NCBI RefSeq assembly: GCF_003337565.1
Contig: NZ_QPJL01000007.1
Coordinates: 1-64,000, forward strand
Source: Paracoccus lutimaris
GTDB taxonomy: Bacteria > Pseudomonadota > Alphaproteobacteria > Rhodobacterales > Rhodobacteraceae
Reading direction: 5' to 3'
Length of the DNA stretch: 64,000 bases
This document shows positions 9,105 through 17,732 of the stretch, one piece after another. The notes beneath the pieces were generated by a model. The model made no database searches. It was not told the origin of the DNA and was given only the letters and a program-made list of their open reading frames with translations. A program made the translations under genes and the position numbers. Numbering within the stretch: the stretch's first letter is position 1; every line of letters begins with the position of its first letter.

Positions 9105-9422
9105 AACCCGGATTCGACAGTTTCGCCGCAGATGGAAAGACACGCCGCCGCATGCGCACGCCGGTCTCCCGCGCCGTCGCTTCGAGATCAACGGATTGCG
9201 ACAGCCGCGTTATCAGAGACTGCCAGTCCGATCAGGGCCTGCCAGTTAATGTTTATGGAATCGGTCGTTCGCATCTGCCCGAGGAATTGCATCATGATTC
9301 CAAGTGCCCACCCTTAAGTTAGCGCCTATGGGGATGCCCCCCCCCGCAGCCATCAACAAAAAGCCCGGCGTGGCCGGGCTCGGGCAGTCGATCAGGAGAA
9401 TCGGATATTGAGGCGATAGCGG
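9105..9422. other. gene-free stretch with IS4-type end remnant
   Basis: No gene seen. About 9309-9337 reads CCCTTAAGTTAGCGCC followed by TATGGGGATG, which by eye matches 17 of 22 positions of the sequence at about 6119-6146 at the end of the broken IS4 element, in the same orientation. It is followed by a run of C and by a terminator hairpin at 9362-9380. The stretch therefore looks like the scar of a second copy of that element. Confidence 0.5.
9357..9380 (-). terminator. intrinsic terminator (minus strand)
   Basis: AGCCCGGC at 9362-9369 pairs perfectly with GCCGGGCT at 9373-9380 across a 3-base loop. On the minus strand it is followed by TTTTTG. It would stop leftward transcripts, such as one reading through the IS5-type transposase at 9477-10409. 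Confidence 0.7.
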
Positions 9423-10475
9423 GGCATTGTTGCAGAACGGCGTTCTGAGGCGTGAGGGCCCCTTTCCCCGTAAGGTTCAGGCCACGCGGACGATCTCGGC
9501 TGTTCCGAGGGCGTTGAAGCGGTTCATGAGGGCGACGCGGATGTGGATTTCGGCGGTCTGGCGGTCGGGGTCTCTCGCGGCGATGCGCTCGCCGAAGGAC
9601 TTGAGGCAGCGCATCTTTGCTTCGACGCGGCTGCGGGCATGGTATCCGGTCAAGCGCTTCCAGAACGCGCGTCCATAATGGCGCGTGGCCCGGAGGGTTT
9701 CGTTGCGCGCCCGGGCCGCCGGGCAGTCCTCTTTCCACGGACGACCGTTCTTGCGGATTGGGATGATCGCCGTGCCGCCGCGCGAGATAACGGCGCTGTG
9801 GCAGCGGCGGGTGTCGTAGGCGCCGTCCGCAGTCACGGTGCCGATGTCTTCGCCTTGGGGGATCTGGTCGAGCAGGTCGGGCAGGACAGGGCTGTCGCCT
9901 TCCCGGCTGGGGGTGAACTCGATGGCGCGGATGTCCGAGGTGGCGGTGTCCATGGCCAGATGCACCTTGCGCCATTGGCGGCGGCCTTGAACACCATGCT
10001 TGCGGGCATGCCATTCGCCGTCGCCAAGAAACTTGATGCCGGTGCTGTCCACCAGCAGATTCAGCGGCCCGTCGGCACGGCGATAGGGGATCTGCACCTT
10101 GAGGGTCTTCTGTCTGCGGCACAGCGTAGAGTAGTCGGGAACGGGCCAGTCCAATCCCGCGAGCCGCAGGAGGCTCGCGACCATCCCGACTGTCTGCCTG
10201 AGCGGCAGCTTGAACAGCACCTTGATCGACAGGCAGAACTGGATCGCTGCATTGGAGAAGACCGGCGGGCGCCCTGGGCGCCCCTCATGCGACGCGTGCC
10301 AGGCCATCTCCTTGTCCAGCCAGATCAGCAACGACCCGCGCTTGCGGAGCGCAGCGTTGTAGACTGACCAGTTCGTCGTGCGGTAGCGGGCGGGCTTGGG
10401 CTTGCTCATGCCGCCCGTCTAACCGCATGGATTCGTGATGTGAATCCTTCACGGCGAGAGTTCTGCAACAACGCC
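9423..10475 (-). mobile_element. IS5-family (IS903-like) insertion sequence
   Basis: Terminal inverted repeats are GGCATTGTTGCAGAAC (9423-9438) and, on the other strand, GGCGTTGTTGCAGAAC (10460-10475), 15 of 16 identical. The matching G's outside could extend them to 18. Length is about 1053 bp, close to IS903. One intact transposase fills it. I do not see a convincing target duplication: the flanks CGATAGCGG and CCTCCCATC differ, so the ends may have been rearranged since insertion. Confidence 0.85.
9477..10409 (-). CDS. IS5-family transposase (IS903 group)
   Basis: A 310-residue DDE transposase for the surrounding element. It opens with SKPKPARYRTTNWSVYNAAL, carries a DUF4372-like/HTH N-terminal half, and has the DDE residues in LLVDSTGIKF, TVTADGAYDT and SRVEAKMRCLKSFG, the last giving the catalytic Glu. 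Start is ATG 10409. The gene is intact with no frameshift, so the element could still be active. Confidence 0.9.
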   Translation of the reverse strand: MSKPKPARYRTTNWSVYNAALRKRGSLLIWLDKEMAWHASHEGRPGRPPVFSNAAIQFCLSIKVLFKLPLRQTVGMVASLLRLAGLDWPVPDYSTLCRRQKTLKVQIPYRRADGPLNLLVDSTGIKFLGDGEWHARKHGVQGRRQWRKVHLAMDTATSDIRAIEFTPSREGDSPVLPDLLDQIPQGEDIGTVTADGAYDTRRCHSAVISRGGTAIIPIRKNGRPWKEDCPAARARNETLRATRHYGRAFWKRLTGYHARSRVEAKMRCLKSFGERIAARDPDRQTAEIHIRVALMNRFNALGTAEIVRVA

Positions 10476-10515
10476 CCTCCCATCAATGATGGCAAATTCG
10501 GTTCCAGATGACTAG

Positions 10516-11350
10516 GGCGTGTTGACGTTTGAGGATTTCCAAACTGATCGCTGGCTGATTCAAGGCTGCCAAATGGGAGGCAACCTTGATCCGCACGACG
10601 TTGACCGACACACAATGGGCACTTATCGCTCCACATTGCCTTGGCCGGGAATGTGACCCTGGCCGCACCGGCCCCGCCCCTCGGCTTTTTGTTGAGACGG
10701 TTCTCTGGATAGTCCGGACCGGTTGTCCATGGCGCGACTTGCCGGCGGATTTCGGCAAGTGGAACTCAGTGTTCAAGCGGTTCCGGCGATGGGTAAAGGC
10801 CGATGCGTTCTACCGCATGTTCCGAGCCCTGGCTGAAGATGCCGATTTTGGATACGCCATGATCGACGGCAGCATCGTCAAGGTTCACCGCCACGGACAG
10901 GGCGCAAAAGGGGGACGCAAAGCCAGGCCATCGGGCGCTCTCGCGGAGGGATAACAACCAAGATCATGGCTTTGGCCGATGCGGTCGGCAACCTGACCGA
11001 CTTTCGGCTGCTGCCGGGACAGGCCCATGATCTGCGCGGCACAGGGGCGCTGATCGATGGCCTGACGTGTGGCCAACTTCTTGCCGACCGGGCGTTCGAT
11101 GCCGATTGGCTGCGCGAGGCGCTAACCGGTGCAGGGATCGAGCCGGTCATTCCGCCAAAGTCCAACCGCCGCTTCCCCGCCGAATTCGACCGCGAAACCT
11201 GCAAGTGGCGGCACCTGATCGAGAACCTCTTCGGCAGGCTCAAGGAATACAGAGGCATCGCCATGCGCTGCTGCAAGACTGATGAAAGTTTCAGCGCCTT
11301 CATTGCTCTCGCCGCAACCGTCATCCGACTCCGGTGAACGTCAACACACC
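10516..11350 (+). mobile_element. IS5-family (IS427-like) insertion sequence with CTAG target duplication
   Basis: Ends are GGCGTGTTGACGTT (10516-10529) and, inverted, GGTGTGTTGACGTT (11337-11350), 13 of 14 identical. CTAG occurs directly outside both ends (10512-10515 and 11351-11354), the 4-bp target duplication expected of IS427-type elements. Length is 835 bp. The right-hand CTAG also supplies the stop codon of gltS, so insertion was exactly at the end of that gene and left its protein intact. Confidence 0.92.
10586..11337 (+). CDS. IS5-family transposase, two frames joined by -1 frameshift
   Basis: The first frame (10586-10954) encodes the N-terminal part IRTTLTDTQWALIAPHCLG through MIDGSIVKVHRHGQGAKGG. 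The second frame supplies the DDE remainder, GITTKIMALADAVGNLTDF to RLKEYRGIAMRCCKTDESF, ending at 11337. A slippery heptamer A-AAA-GGG lies at 10906-10912 and a -1 slip there joins the two frames cleanly, the arrangement of IS427-group elements. The first frame starts at TTG 10586, with GGGAGG just upstream. The stop codon overlaps the right inverted repeat. Confidence 0.85.
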
Positions 11351-12556
11351 CTAGCCGACCAGCGCCGAGATGATCAGCGCGTTGACGATATCGATGAAAA
11401 AGCCGGAGACCAGCGGCACGATCACAAAGGCCCGGTGCGCCGCGCCATGTTGCTGCGCCACGGCGGTCATATTGGCGATGGCGGTGGCGGTTGAGCCGAG
11501 CGTGATACCGCCAAACCCGGCCGAGATCACCGCCGCCTCATAATCGCGCCCCATCGCGGGGAACACGACCCAAATCGTGAATCCGACCGTCAGCAGGATC
11601 TGCATCACAAGGGCGGCGGTAATGAACAGAAGGACGCCGTTCAGCTCCCAGACCTGCAGGCCCATCAGCGCCATGATCAGGAAAAGCCCGAGTGACAGAT
11701 CCGAGATCAGCGCCAGCGCATCATCGACCCCAGGCCAGATCCGCCGCACTAACCGCCTCGGGGCCAGCGGCAAAAGGTTGCGCAGCACGATCCCCGCGAC
11801 AAGGCAGCTGACAAAGGCTGGAAGCGTGACGCCGGCCGCCGTGATCGCCTCATGCAGCGCCAGCCCGATCAGCACGGTGACATTCAGCGCCAGGATCGAC
11901 CAGAGGATGCAGAAGTAATCCATCCGGACCGCGCGCCCCTCATTCGGAACGCCGATGTCCAGATCGCGCTTGTTTTCCGCCTTCAGCCCGCCCCGCCGGA
12001 TCAGGAGCGCCGCAATCGGCCCGCCGATCACACAGGCCGCGATTAGCCCGACAGTATTGGCCGCGACCCCCAGTTCCAGCGCATTCGTGATCCCCAGCTT
12101 TTCGGCGAATATCGGTGCCCAGGCCAGCGTGGTGCCAACGCCGCCGGTCAGCGAAACCGAGCCGACCATCAGCCCGGCCTTCGGCTCCATTCCAAAGAGC
12201 CTCGCCAGCCCCATCCCCGCGAAGTTCTGCAAAAGGATGAAGCTGGTCGCAAGGATCAACAGGATCACCAACGGCCTGCCCCCCGCAAGCAGCGTGCGGA
12301 TATCGGATTTCAGCCCGATACCGGCAAAGAACACCAGCAGCAGGAAATCACGGATCCCCACCTCGAATGAGACCTTCAGATCGAACAGCGCCCAGAGGAG
12401 CCCCGTTACCGCGATACAGAGAAAGCCGCCCGCCACCGGCTCGGGGATCGAATAGCGGCGCAGAAGATCAATGTTCAGGGTCAGGATCTTGCCCGCGATC
12501 AGCAAGACCACGGCAAGATTGAAGGAATGGAAGGGATGAACCGTAAAGAAGGTCAC
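11351..12556 (-). CDS. gltS: sodium/glutamate symporter GltS
   Basis: A 401-residue inner-membrane carrier that imports glutamate with Na+. The length equals that of E. coli GltS and the pattern is right: about ten spans with two re-entrant halves, the glycine-rich SVSLTGGVGTTLAWAP in the first half and SAGFGGITLGSTATAIANM in the second. The start is GTG 12556 (MTFFTVHPFHSF). The stop codon is within the CTAG duplication of the IS427-like element, but the C terminus VSGFFIDIVNALIISALVG looks complete. An operator-like palindrome lies 25 bases upstream at 12581-12594, matching one upstream of phaC. Confidence 0.93.
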   Translation of the reverse strand: MTFFTVHPFHSFNLAVVLLIAGKILTLNIDLLRRYSIPEPVAGGFLCIAVTGLLWALFDLKVSFEVGIRDFLLLVFFAGIGLKSDIRTLLAGGRPLVILLILATSFILLQNFAGMGLARLFGMEPKAGLMVGSVSLTGGVGTTLAWAPIFAEKLGITNALELGVAANTVGLIAACVIGGPIAALLIRRGGLKAENKRDLDIGVPNEGRAVRMDYFCILWSILALNVTVLIGLALHEAITAAGVTLPAFVSCLVAGIVLRNLLPLAPRRLVRRIWPGVDDALALISDLSLGLFLIMALMGLQVWELNGVLLFITAALVMQILLTVGFTIWVVFPAMGRDYEAAVISAGFGGITLGSTATAIANMTAVAQQHGAAHRAFVIVPLVSGFFIDIVNALIISALVG

Positions 12557-12580
12557 GCGGCGGCGCCTGTCAGAATGCTG

Positions 12581-12594
12581 TCAACTGATGTTGA
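12581..12594. promoter_or_regulatory. palindrome upstream of gltS
   Basis: TCAACTGATGTTGA is a perfect inverted repeat, TCAAC-N4-GTTGA, 25 bases before the GTG start of gltS. The same core with a different spacer is found upstream of phaC (17774-17787), suggesting one regulator for both. Confidence 0.45.
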
Positions 12595-12648
12595 TTCCGC
12601 TTTGCCCCGGATCCGCCTTCCGGTCAAGGGCGGGGCCCCGCGCCTGCC

Positions 12649-13413
12649 TCAGGCGGTGGTGTGAAATCCGTTATCGGCATAGACCACCGATCCGCTCATG
12701 GGACTTGCGGCCTCGGTTGCCAGAAAGGCCGCCAGTGTACCGATCTCTTCGATGCTTACCAGTTTTCCCGCAGGCGTACGGGCGCGAATCTTATCCATCA
12801 GCGCATCGAACCGGTCGATCCCCGAGGCGGCGCGGGTCTTGACCGGACCGGTTGAAAGCGAAAAGGCACGAATCCCTTCGCCCGCCAGATCGGCCGCCGC
12901 ATAGCGGACCGAAGCCTCCAGCGCGGCCTTTACCGGACCCATGAGGTTGTAATTCTCGACCACCCGATCCGCGCCGTAAAAGCTGACCGTGATCAGCGAA
13001 CCACCCGCCTGCATCAAAGGCCGCGCCAGCCGCGCCATGCGCAGGAAGGAGTGGCAAGAGATATCCATCGCCGTCGCAAAACCTTCGGCCGAAGCGTTGA
13101 CAACGCTGGTGTGCAGATCCTCGCGCGGGGCGAAGGCGATGGCATGAAGCAGAAAATCAAGCCGCCCCCATTCAGCGGTAATTCGGTCAAACACGGCTTC
13201 CAACTGCCCGGGTTCACGCACATCGCAAGGAAGGAACAGCGGCGCACCCACTTCCTGCGCCACGGGTTCGACCCATGGCCGGGCCTTTTCATTAAGAAAG
13301 GTCAGCGCCAGCTCTGCCCCCGCCGCGCGAAAGGCCCTGGCGCAACCGGCGGCGATGCTGGCCTCATTCGCCACGCCAACCACGAGGCCGCGTTTGCCTT
13401 TCAGATCAATCAT
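12649..13413 (-). CDS. fabI: enoyl-[acyl-carrier-protein] reductase FabI
   Basis: A 254-residue NADH-dependent short-chain dehydrogenase that reduces the double bond of trans-2-enoyl-ACP. It shows the divergent FabI nucleotide motif GVANEASIAAGCA (13-25), and the active site Y146, Y155 and K162 (Y-x6-K) in SFYGADRVVENYNLMGPVKA; position 145, often Tyr, is Phe. It is the last gene of the phaC - maoC/pta - ackA - fabI operon and overlaps the kinase by 4 bases. In this setting it may serve a catabolic acyl pathway rather than housekeeping fatty-acid synthesis, for which a second fabI may exist elsewhere. Confidence 0.88.
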   Translation of the reverse strand: MIDLKGKRGLVVGVANEASIAAGCARAFRAAGAELALTFLNEKARPWVEPVAQEVGAPLFLPCDVREPGQLEAVFDRITAEWGRLDFLLHAIAFAPREDLHTSVVNASAEGFATAMDISCHSFLRMARLARPLMQAGGSLITVSFYGADRVVENYNLMGPVKAALEASVRYAAADLAGEGIRAFSLSTGPVKTRAASGIDRFDALMDKIRARTPAGKLVSIEEIGTLAAFLATEAASPMSGSVVYADNGFHTTA

Positions 13414-14579
13414 GTCGCTGCCTCTTCGCTGACGGCCTCCTGGGCGATGATGCTTTCCTCATCGGTCGGAATGACAAGAAGCTGCACCCGGCTGGCGGCG
13501 GTGCTGATCCTGCGCGACCCTGCTTCATTGGCATCGGGGTCAAGCTCTGCCCCAAGCCAGGCCAGCCGCGCGGCGACACGGGCGCGGATACCGGGCTGAT
13601 GCTCGCCGATTCCTGCCGTGAAGACCAGCGCATCGATCCCGCCCATGCTGGTCGCCAACCGTGCCACCTCGCCCGCGATGCGCAGGCAAAAGAGGTCGAT
13701 CGCCTCGGCAGCCTCTGGGCGCGTGCTGGCCATCAGCTCGCGGCTGTCAGCCTCGAAACCCGACACGCCCAGAAGGCCGCTTTCACGATAGAGCATGGTC
13801 TCGACCTGTTTCAGGCTTTGCCCCATTTCGCCCATCAGATGCAGGATCACGCCGGGGTCCAGCGCACCCGAACGCGTCGCCATCGGGATGCCGTCCAGCG
13901 TCGAAAACCCCATCGAGCTGTCGATGCTCTTGCCGCCCCGGATCGCACAAAGGCTTGCGCCGCTGCCCAGATGTGCGGCGACCACCTTTGCATCGGTGGC
14001 CAGATCGCCCAGTTGCCCGGCGATATAGCGGTAGGAGAGACCATGAAAGCCATAGCGCTTGATCCCCTGATCATAAAGCGCGCGCGGCAGGGCAAAGCGG
14101 CGGATCAGGGGCGGGTTGGTGGCATGAAACGCCGTGTCGAAAGAGGCTGTCTGTGGCACATCGGGGTAAAGCCCCCGCATCGCCCGGATCAGCGCAAGGC
14201 TTTGCGGCTGATGCAGCGGCGCAAGCCGCGCCAGCGCGTCGATCTGCGCGATCACCTGATCGGTGATCCGGGCTGGTCCTGTGAAGACATCGCCGCCATG
14301 CACAACCCGATGGCCGATCACCGCAAGGCGCGAAAGATTGAAATGCCCGGCCAGCCAGGCAAAAGCCTGGTTCAGCACGGCTGTCAGATCGCCGGGATCC
14401 GCTGTGATCGGGCCTGAAAAGGTCTTGCCCTCGCGCGTCAGGCGCACTTCGAAAGGCTCATCGCGGAAATCGATCACGCCCGACGCCAGCGGGCGCGGCG
14501 CGGCGGCCTCCAGTGCGTAAAACCCCAGCTTGATAGTCGAGGATCCGGTGTTGAATGTCAGGATCAGATCGCGGGTCAC
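13410..14579 (-). CDS. ackA: acetate/propionate-type kinase (AckA family)
   Basis: A 389-residue ASKHA-fold kinase that moves a phosphate between a short carboxylate and ADP/ATP. Family signatures are visible: LILTFNTGSSTIKLGFY near the N terminus (usually N-x-G-S-S-S/T), IGHRVVHGGDVF around residue 90, YGFHGLSYRYIA about 155 and LVFTAGIGEHQPGIR about 320. The start is GTG 14579, which overlaps the stop of the acyltransferase fusion gene. Together with that gene it can turn acyl-CoA into carboxylate plus ATP, or the reverse. Acetate, propionate and butyrate are all possible substrates. Confidence 0.88.
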   Translation of the reverse strand: MTRDLILTFNTGSSTIKLGFYALEAAAPRPLASGVIDFRDEPFEVRLTREGKTFSGPITADPGDLTAVLNQAFAWLAGHFNLSRLAVIGHRVVHGGDVFTGPARITDQVIAQIDALARLAPLHQPQSLALIRAMRGLYPDVPQTASFDTAFHATNPPLIRRFALPRALYDQGIKRYGFHGLSYRYIAGQLGDLATDAKVVAAHLGSGASLCAIRGGKSIDSSMGFSTLDGIPMATRSGALDPGVILHLMGEMGQSLKQVETMLYRESGLLGVSGFEADSRELMASTRPEAAEAIDLFCLRIAGEVARLATSMGGIDALVFTAGIGEHQPGIRARVAARLAWLGAELDPDANEAGSRRISTAASRVQLLVIPTDEESIIAQEAVSEEAAT

Positions 14580-15970
14580 GCCTTCCCCTCCGCTTTGCGG
14601 ACCGCGACCAGCTTGGCCAGCGCAGCCGAGGCGATGCGGGCCGATAAAGGATCCGCCCGGCTTGTCAGAACGATTGGCACCCGTGCGCCCAGAACCAGCC
14701 CCGCGGCCGTGGCGCCCGCGAAATAGATCAGCTGTTTGGCAAGCATGTTCCCGGCCTCGAGATCCGGCACCACAAGAATATCGGCCTCGCCCGCCACCTG
14801 CGAGACGATGCCCTTCGTCGCCACCGCCTCGGGGCTGATCGCATTGTCGAAGGCCAGCGGCCCGTCAACCAGCGCGCCCGTGATCTGCCCTCGAGCCGCC
14901 ATCACCGTCAGCGCGGCGGCATCCAGCGTGGCGGGCATCGTCGCGTTCACCGTCTCGACCGCCGCCAGCACCGCGACCTTCGGCTGATCGCGCCCCAGAA
15001 GCCGCATCAGATCGACGGCATTCTGGCAGATGTCGCGCTTATGCTCTAATGTCGGTGCGATATTGATCGCGGCATCGGTGACGATCACCGGCTTGCGATA
15101 GGCGGGCACATCCATCGCATAGACATGGCTGATCCGGCGTTCGGTGCGCAGGCCGCCGCTTTTCGAAACCACCGCCGCAAGCAGTTCATCGGAATGCAGG
15201 CTGCCCTTGACCAGCACCTGGACGTTGCCACAGGCCGCCAGTTCCACCGCCCGCGCCGCCGCTGCATGGCTGTGCTCTGTCTCCTCGATCCGGAAGCCGT
15301 CAAGCGAGACCCCGGCCTCGGCGGCCGCCGCGCGAATCTTTGCGCCGGGACCGATCAGGATCGGGTCAAGCAGGCCTTCGTCGCGCACCTCGATCGCGCC
15401 AAGGATCGCGGATTTCGAACAGGGATGCACCACCGCCGCCCGCACCGGGGGCAATGCGCGGGCCTCTTCGACAAAGCCCTGCCAGCGCCCCTTCGGCAAG
15501 ACCACCGCCTCGGGAAGGTCACCCGGCACCCAGGTCACCTGCTCGACCGGGGCCAGCACCAGCGCCTCGCCCGAAAGCACCACCTCGCCCCGCTGATTGC
15601 GGGCGGTGGTCGTCAGGCGGACACGGTTCTTGCCCTCGATCAGCTCGGCCACTTCAACTTCGGCGGTGATGGTATCGCCTGGCGAAACCGGCTTGTTAAA
15701 GCGGATCTGCTGGTCGAGATAGATCGTCCCCGGCCCCGGCAGGCGGGTGCCCAGCACCGCCGAAATCAGCGCCGCAGTCCACATGCCGTGCACCACGACA
15801 TGGCCAAACGGCCCATGGGCGGCGAAACCGGCATCCAGATGCGCGGGGTTGGCGTCGCCGGAAACAGCGGCGAACAATTCAATATCCTTGGGACCGACGT
15901 GGCGGACAAGACTGGCGCGGTCGCCGATTTTCATCTGGTGAAACAGATAGTTGGTCAGAGTGCCGGTCAT
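14576..15970 (-). CDS. MaoC-like enoyl-CoA hydratase / phosphate acyltransferase fusion
   Basis: A 464-residue two-domain enzyme. Residues about 1-145 form a MaoC hot-dog domain with the hydratase-like motif FAAVSGDANPAHLDAGFA and HVVVHGMW; residues about 165-460 form a phosphate acetyl/butyryltransferase domain (VHPCSKSAILGAI, LVKGSLHSDELLAAVV, VPDLEAGNMLAKQL). ATG 15970 is chosen because AGAGG precedes it and earlier in-frame codons would run back through the end of phaC. Only 4 bases separate it from phaC and it overlaps the kinase, so the unit is co-translated. Likely role: hydrate enoyl-CoA and exchange CoA for phosphate on short acyl groups, linking the acyl-CoA pool to the kinase and to PHA synthase. 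Confidence 0.88.
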   Translation of the reverse strand: MTGTLTNYLFHQMKIGDRASLVRHVGPKDIELFAAVSGDANPAHLDAGFAAHGPFGHVVVHGMWTAALISAVLGTRLPGPGTIYLDQQIRFNKPVSPGDTITAEVEVAELIEGKNRVRLTTTARNQRGEVVLSGEALVLAPVEQVTWVPGDLPEAVVLPKGRWQGFVEEARALPPVRAAVVHPCSKSAILGAIEVRDEGLLDPILIGPGAKIRAAAAEAGVSLDGFRIEETEHSHAAAARAVELAACGNVQVLVKGSLHSDELLAAVVSKSGGLRTERRISHVYAMDVPAYRKPVIVTDAAINIAPTLEHKRDICQNAVDLMRLLGRDQPKVAVLAAVETVNATMPATLDAAALTVMAARGQITGALVDGPLAFDNAISPEAVATKGIVSQVAGEADILVVPDLEAGNMLAKQLIYFAGATAAGLVLGARVPIVLTSRADPLSARIASAALAKLVAVRKAEGKA

Positions 15971-15974
15971 CTTG

Positions 15975-17732
15975 TCACCTCTGGAAAACATATGTGCCGG
16001 GCGCATCTGCCAGCGCGTTGCCCATTGCGGGCGGCGCGGCGGGGGCACCCGAACGCGCGGCAAGCCAGGCCTGCCAGGGCGTCCACCACGAACCCTCGGT
16101 TGCAGGATTGGCCTCGACCCAGGTCTCGGGCGGCAAAAGCGCGTCGTCATGGGCGCGGGTCGCCAGCCGGTAGCGGCGGCGCGGGTGACCGGGAGGAGAG
16201 ACGATCCCCGCATTATGCCCGCCCGACGTCAGCGCGAAAGTCACCTCGCAATCGGTGAACTGGTGGATTTTGTAGACCGACTTCCAGGGTGCGACATGAT
16301 CGCGCTCGGTCCCGACGGCAAAGATCGGCACCCGGATGTTCTGCAACAGAACTGTCTTGCCCCCGGCGGTGAAGCGTCCCGAAGAAAGCTCATTATTCAG
16401 ATAAAGCCTGCGCAGATATTCGGCATGCATCCGATAGGGCATCCGGGTGCTGTCGGCATTCCAGGCCATGAGATCATTCATCGCCGTCCGCTCGCCCATC
16501 ATGTAATCGCGCACCATCCGGGACCAGATGAGGTCATTCGAGCGCAAAAGCTGAAACGCCCCCGCCATCTGATCGGCAGAGAGATAGCCGCGGTTCCACA
16601 TCATGCTTTCAAGAAGATGCAGCTGGCTTGGGTCGATGAACAACGCAAGCTCGCCCGGTTCGGCGAAATCGACCTGCGCGGCAAGCAGCGTCAGCGAGGC
16701 GAGACGCGCGTCCCCCTTCCCCGCCATGGCAGCCGCCGCGATCGACAGCAAAGTGCCACCCAGACAATAGCCGGTGGCGTGGATTTTCTGATCGGGCATT
16801 AGACGGGTGATCTCATCCAACGCGGCCATCACGCCCAGCCGGCGATAATCCTCCAGCGTCAGATCACGATCCTCTGCACCCGGATTGCGCCAGGAAATGG
16901 CGAAAACCGTGTGGCCCTGCGCCACCAGCCAGCGGATCAGTGAATTCTCCGGGCTGAGGTCGAGGATATAGTATTTCATGATCCAGGCCGGAACGATCAG
17001 CACCGGCTCGGGGTGCACGGTTTCTGTCGTGGGCGTATACTGGATCAGTTCGATCAGGTGGTTGCGGAAGATTACCTTGCCCGGCGTCACCGCCACATCG
17101 CGACCCGGTGTAAAGGCCTCGACACCCTCTGGCGGCTCCTGCCGGATCTGGCGGACGACGTCCTGCAGCCAGTTCTGCCAGCCCTTCACAAGGTTCATGC
17201 CTCCGGTAGCCCAGGTCCGTGCCACAACCTCGGGATTGGTAAAAGGGTTGTTCGAAGGCGCACAGACATCAAGGATCTGTTTCGCGGCAAAAGACACCAC
17301 ATCCTCGTGGTGCTTCGTCACGCCCGGAACCTCATGGGTGACGTTATGCAGCCATTGCTGCTGCAGCAGGAAAGCCTGCGACATCCAGCTGAAGGGCGGT
17401 TTCGCCCAGGCTTCACCGGCGAAACGGCGGTCGCCCGGCAAGGGCGTGATGACCGGCGCGGCCTGCGGATCCATCGCCGAGGCCATCAGATGCGCCATGA
17501 GACGCTGCCATTTGCGGCCCGCCTTGACGCCCAGTTCCATCTGCTTGCCCGGTGCCTGCGCCAGATGAAAGGCCCAGTCGACATAGGCCATCATCAGCGA
17601 GCCGGGCGAGACCCCGCCGCTGAGCTGTCCCGAGAGCGCCTCTCGTATGCGGTCAACGGCCTGAAAAGCCTCGATGCCAAGGCTTTCATCGCCGGTTGCA
17701 CCCGAGCCATCTGATTTGGGAGTAAGGGCCAT
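15975..17732 (-). CDS. phaC: class I poly(3-hydroxyalkanoate) synthase
   Basis: PHA synthase polymerises (R)-3-hydroxyacyl-CoA into storage polyester. The 585-residue length is that of class I enzymes. The lipase-like box is GYCLGG with nucleophile C323; the other triad members are D478 (ERDHVAPW) and H506 (GGHNAGIV). The N-terminal domain has PFTNPEVV and the GGMNLVKGWQNWLQD stretch typical of the family. It is the first gene of the operon with the MaoC/PTA fusion, the acyl kinase and FabI. No phasin, phaA or phaB is adjacent. Two palindromes lie in its upstream region, one shared with gltS. Confidence 0.95.
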   Translation of the reverse strand: MALTPKSDGSGATGDESLGIEAFQAVDRIREALSGQLSGGVSPGSLMMAYVDWAFHLAQAPGKQMELGVKAGRKWQRLMAHLMASAMDPQAAPVITPLPGDRRFAGEAWAKPPFSWMSQAFLLQQQWLHNVTHEVPGVTKHHEDVVSFAAKQILDVCAPSNNPFTNPEVVARTWATGGMNLVKGWQNWLQDVVRQIRQEPPEGVEAFTPGRDVAVTPGKVIFRNHLIELIQYTPTTETVHPEPVLIVPAWIMKYYILDLSPENSLIRWLVAQGHTVFAISWRNPGAEDRDLTLEDYRRLGVMAALDEITRLMPDQKIHATGYCLGGTLLSIAAAAMAGKGDARLASLTLLAAQVDFAEPGELALFIDPSQLHLLESMMWNRGYLSADQMAGAFQLLRSNDLIWSRMVRDYMMGERTAMNDLMAWNADSTRMPYRMHAEYLRRLYLNNELSSGRFTAGGKTVLLQNIRVPIFAVGTERDHVAPWKSVYKIHQFTDCEVTFALTSGGHNAGIVSPPGHPRRRYRLATRAHDDALLPPETWVEANPATEGSWWTPWQAWLAARSGAPAAPPAMGNALADAPGTYVFQR

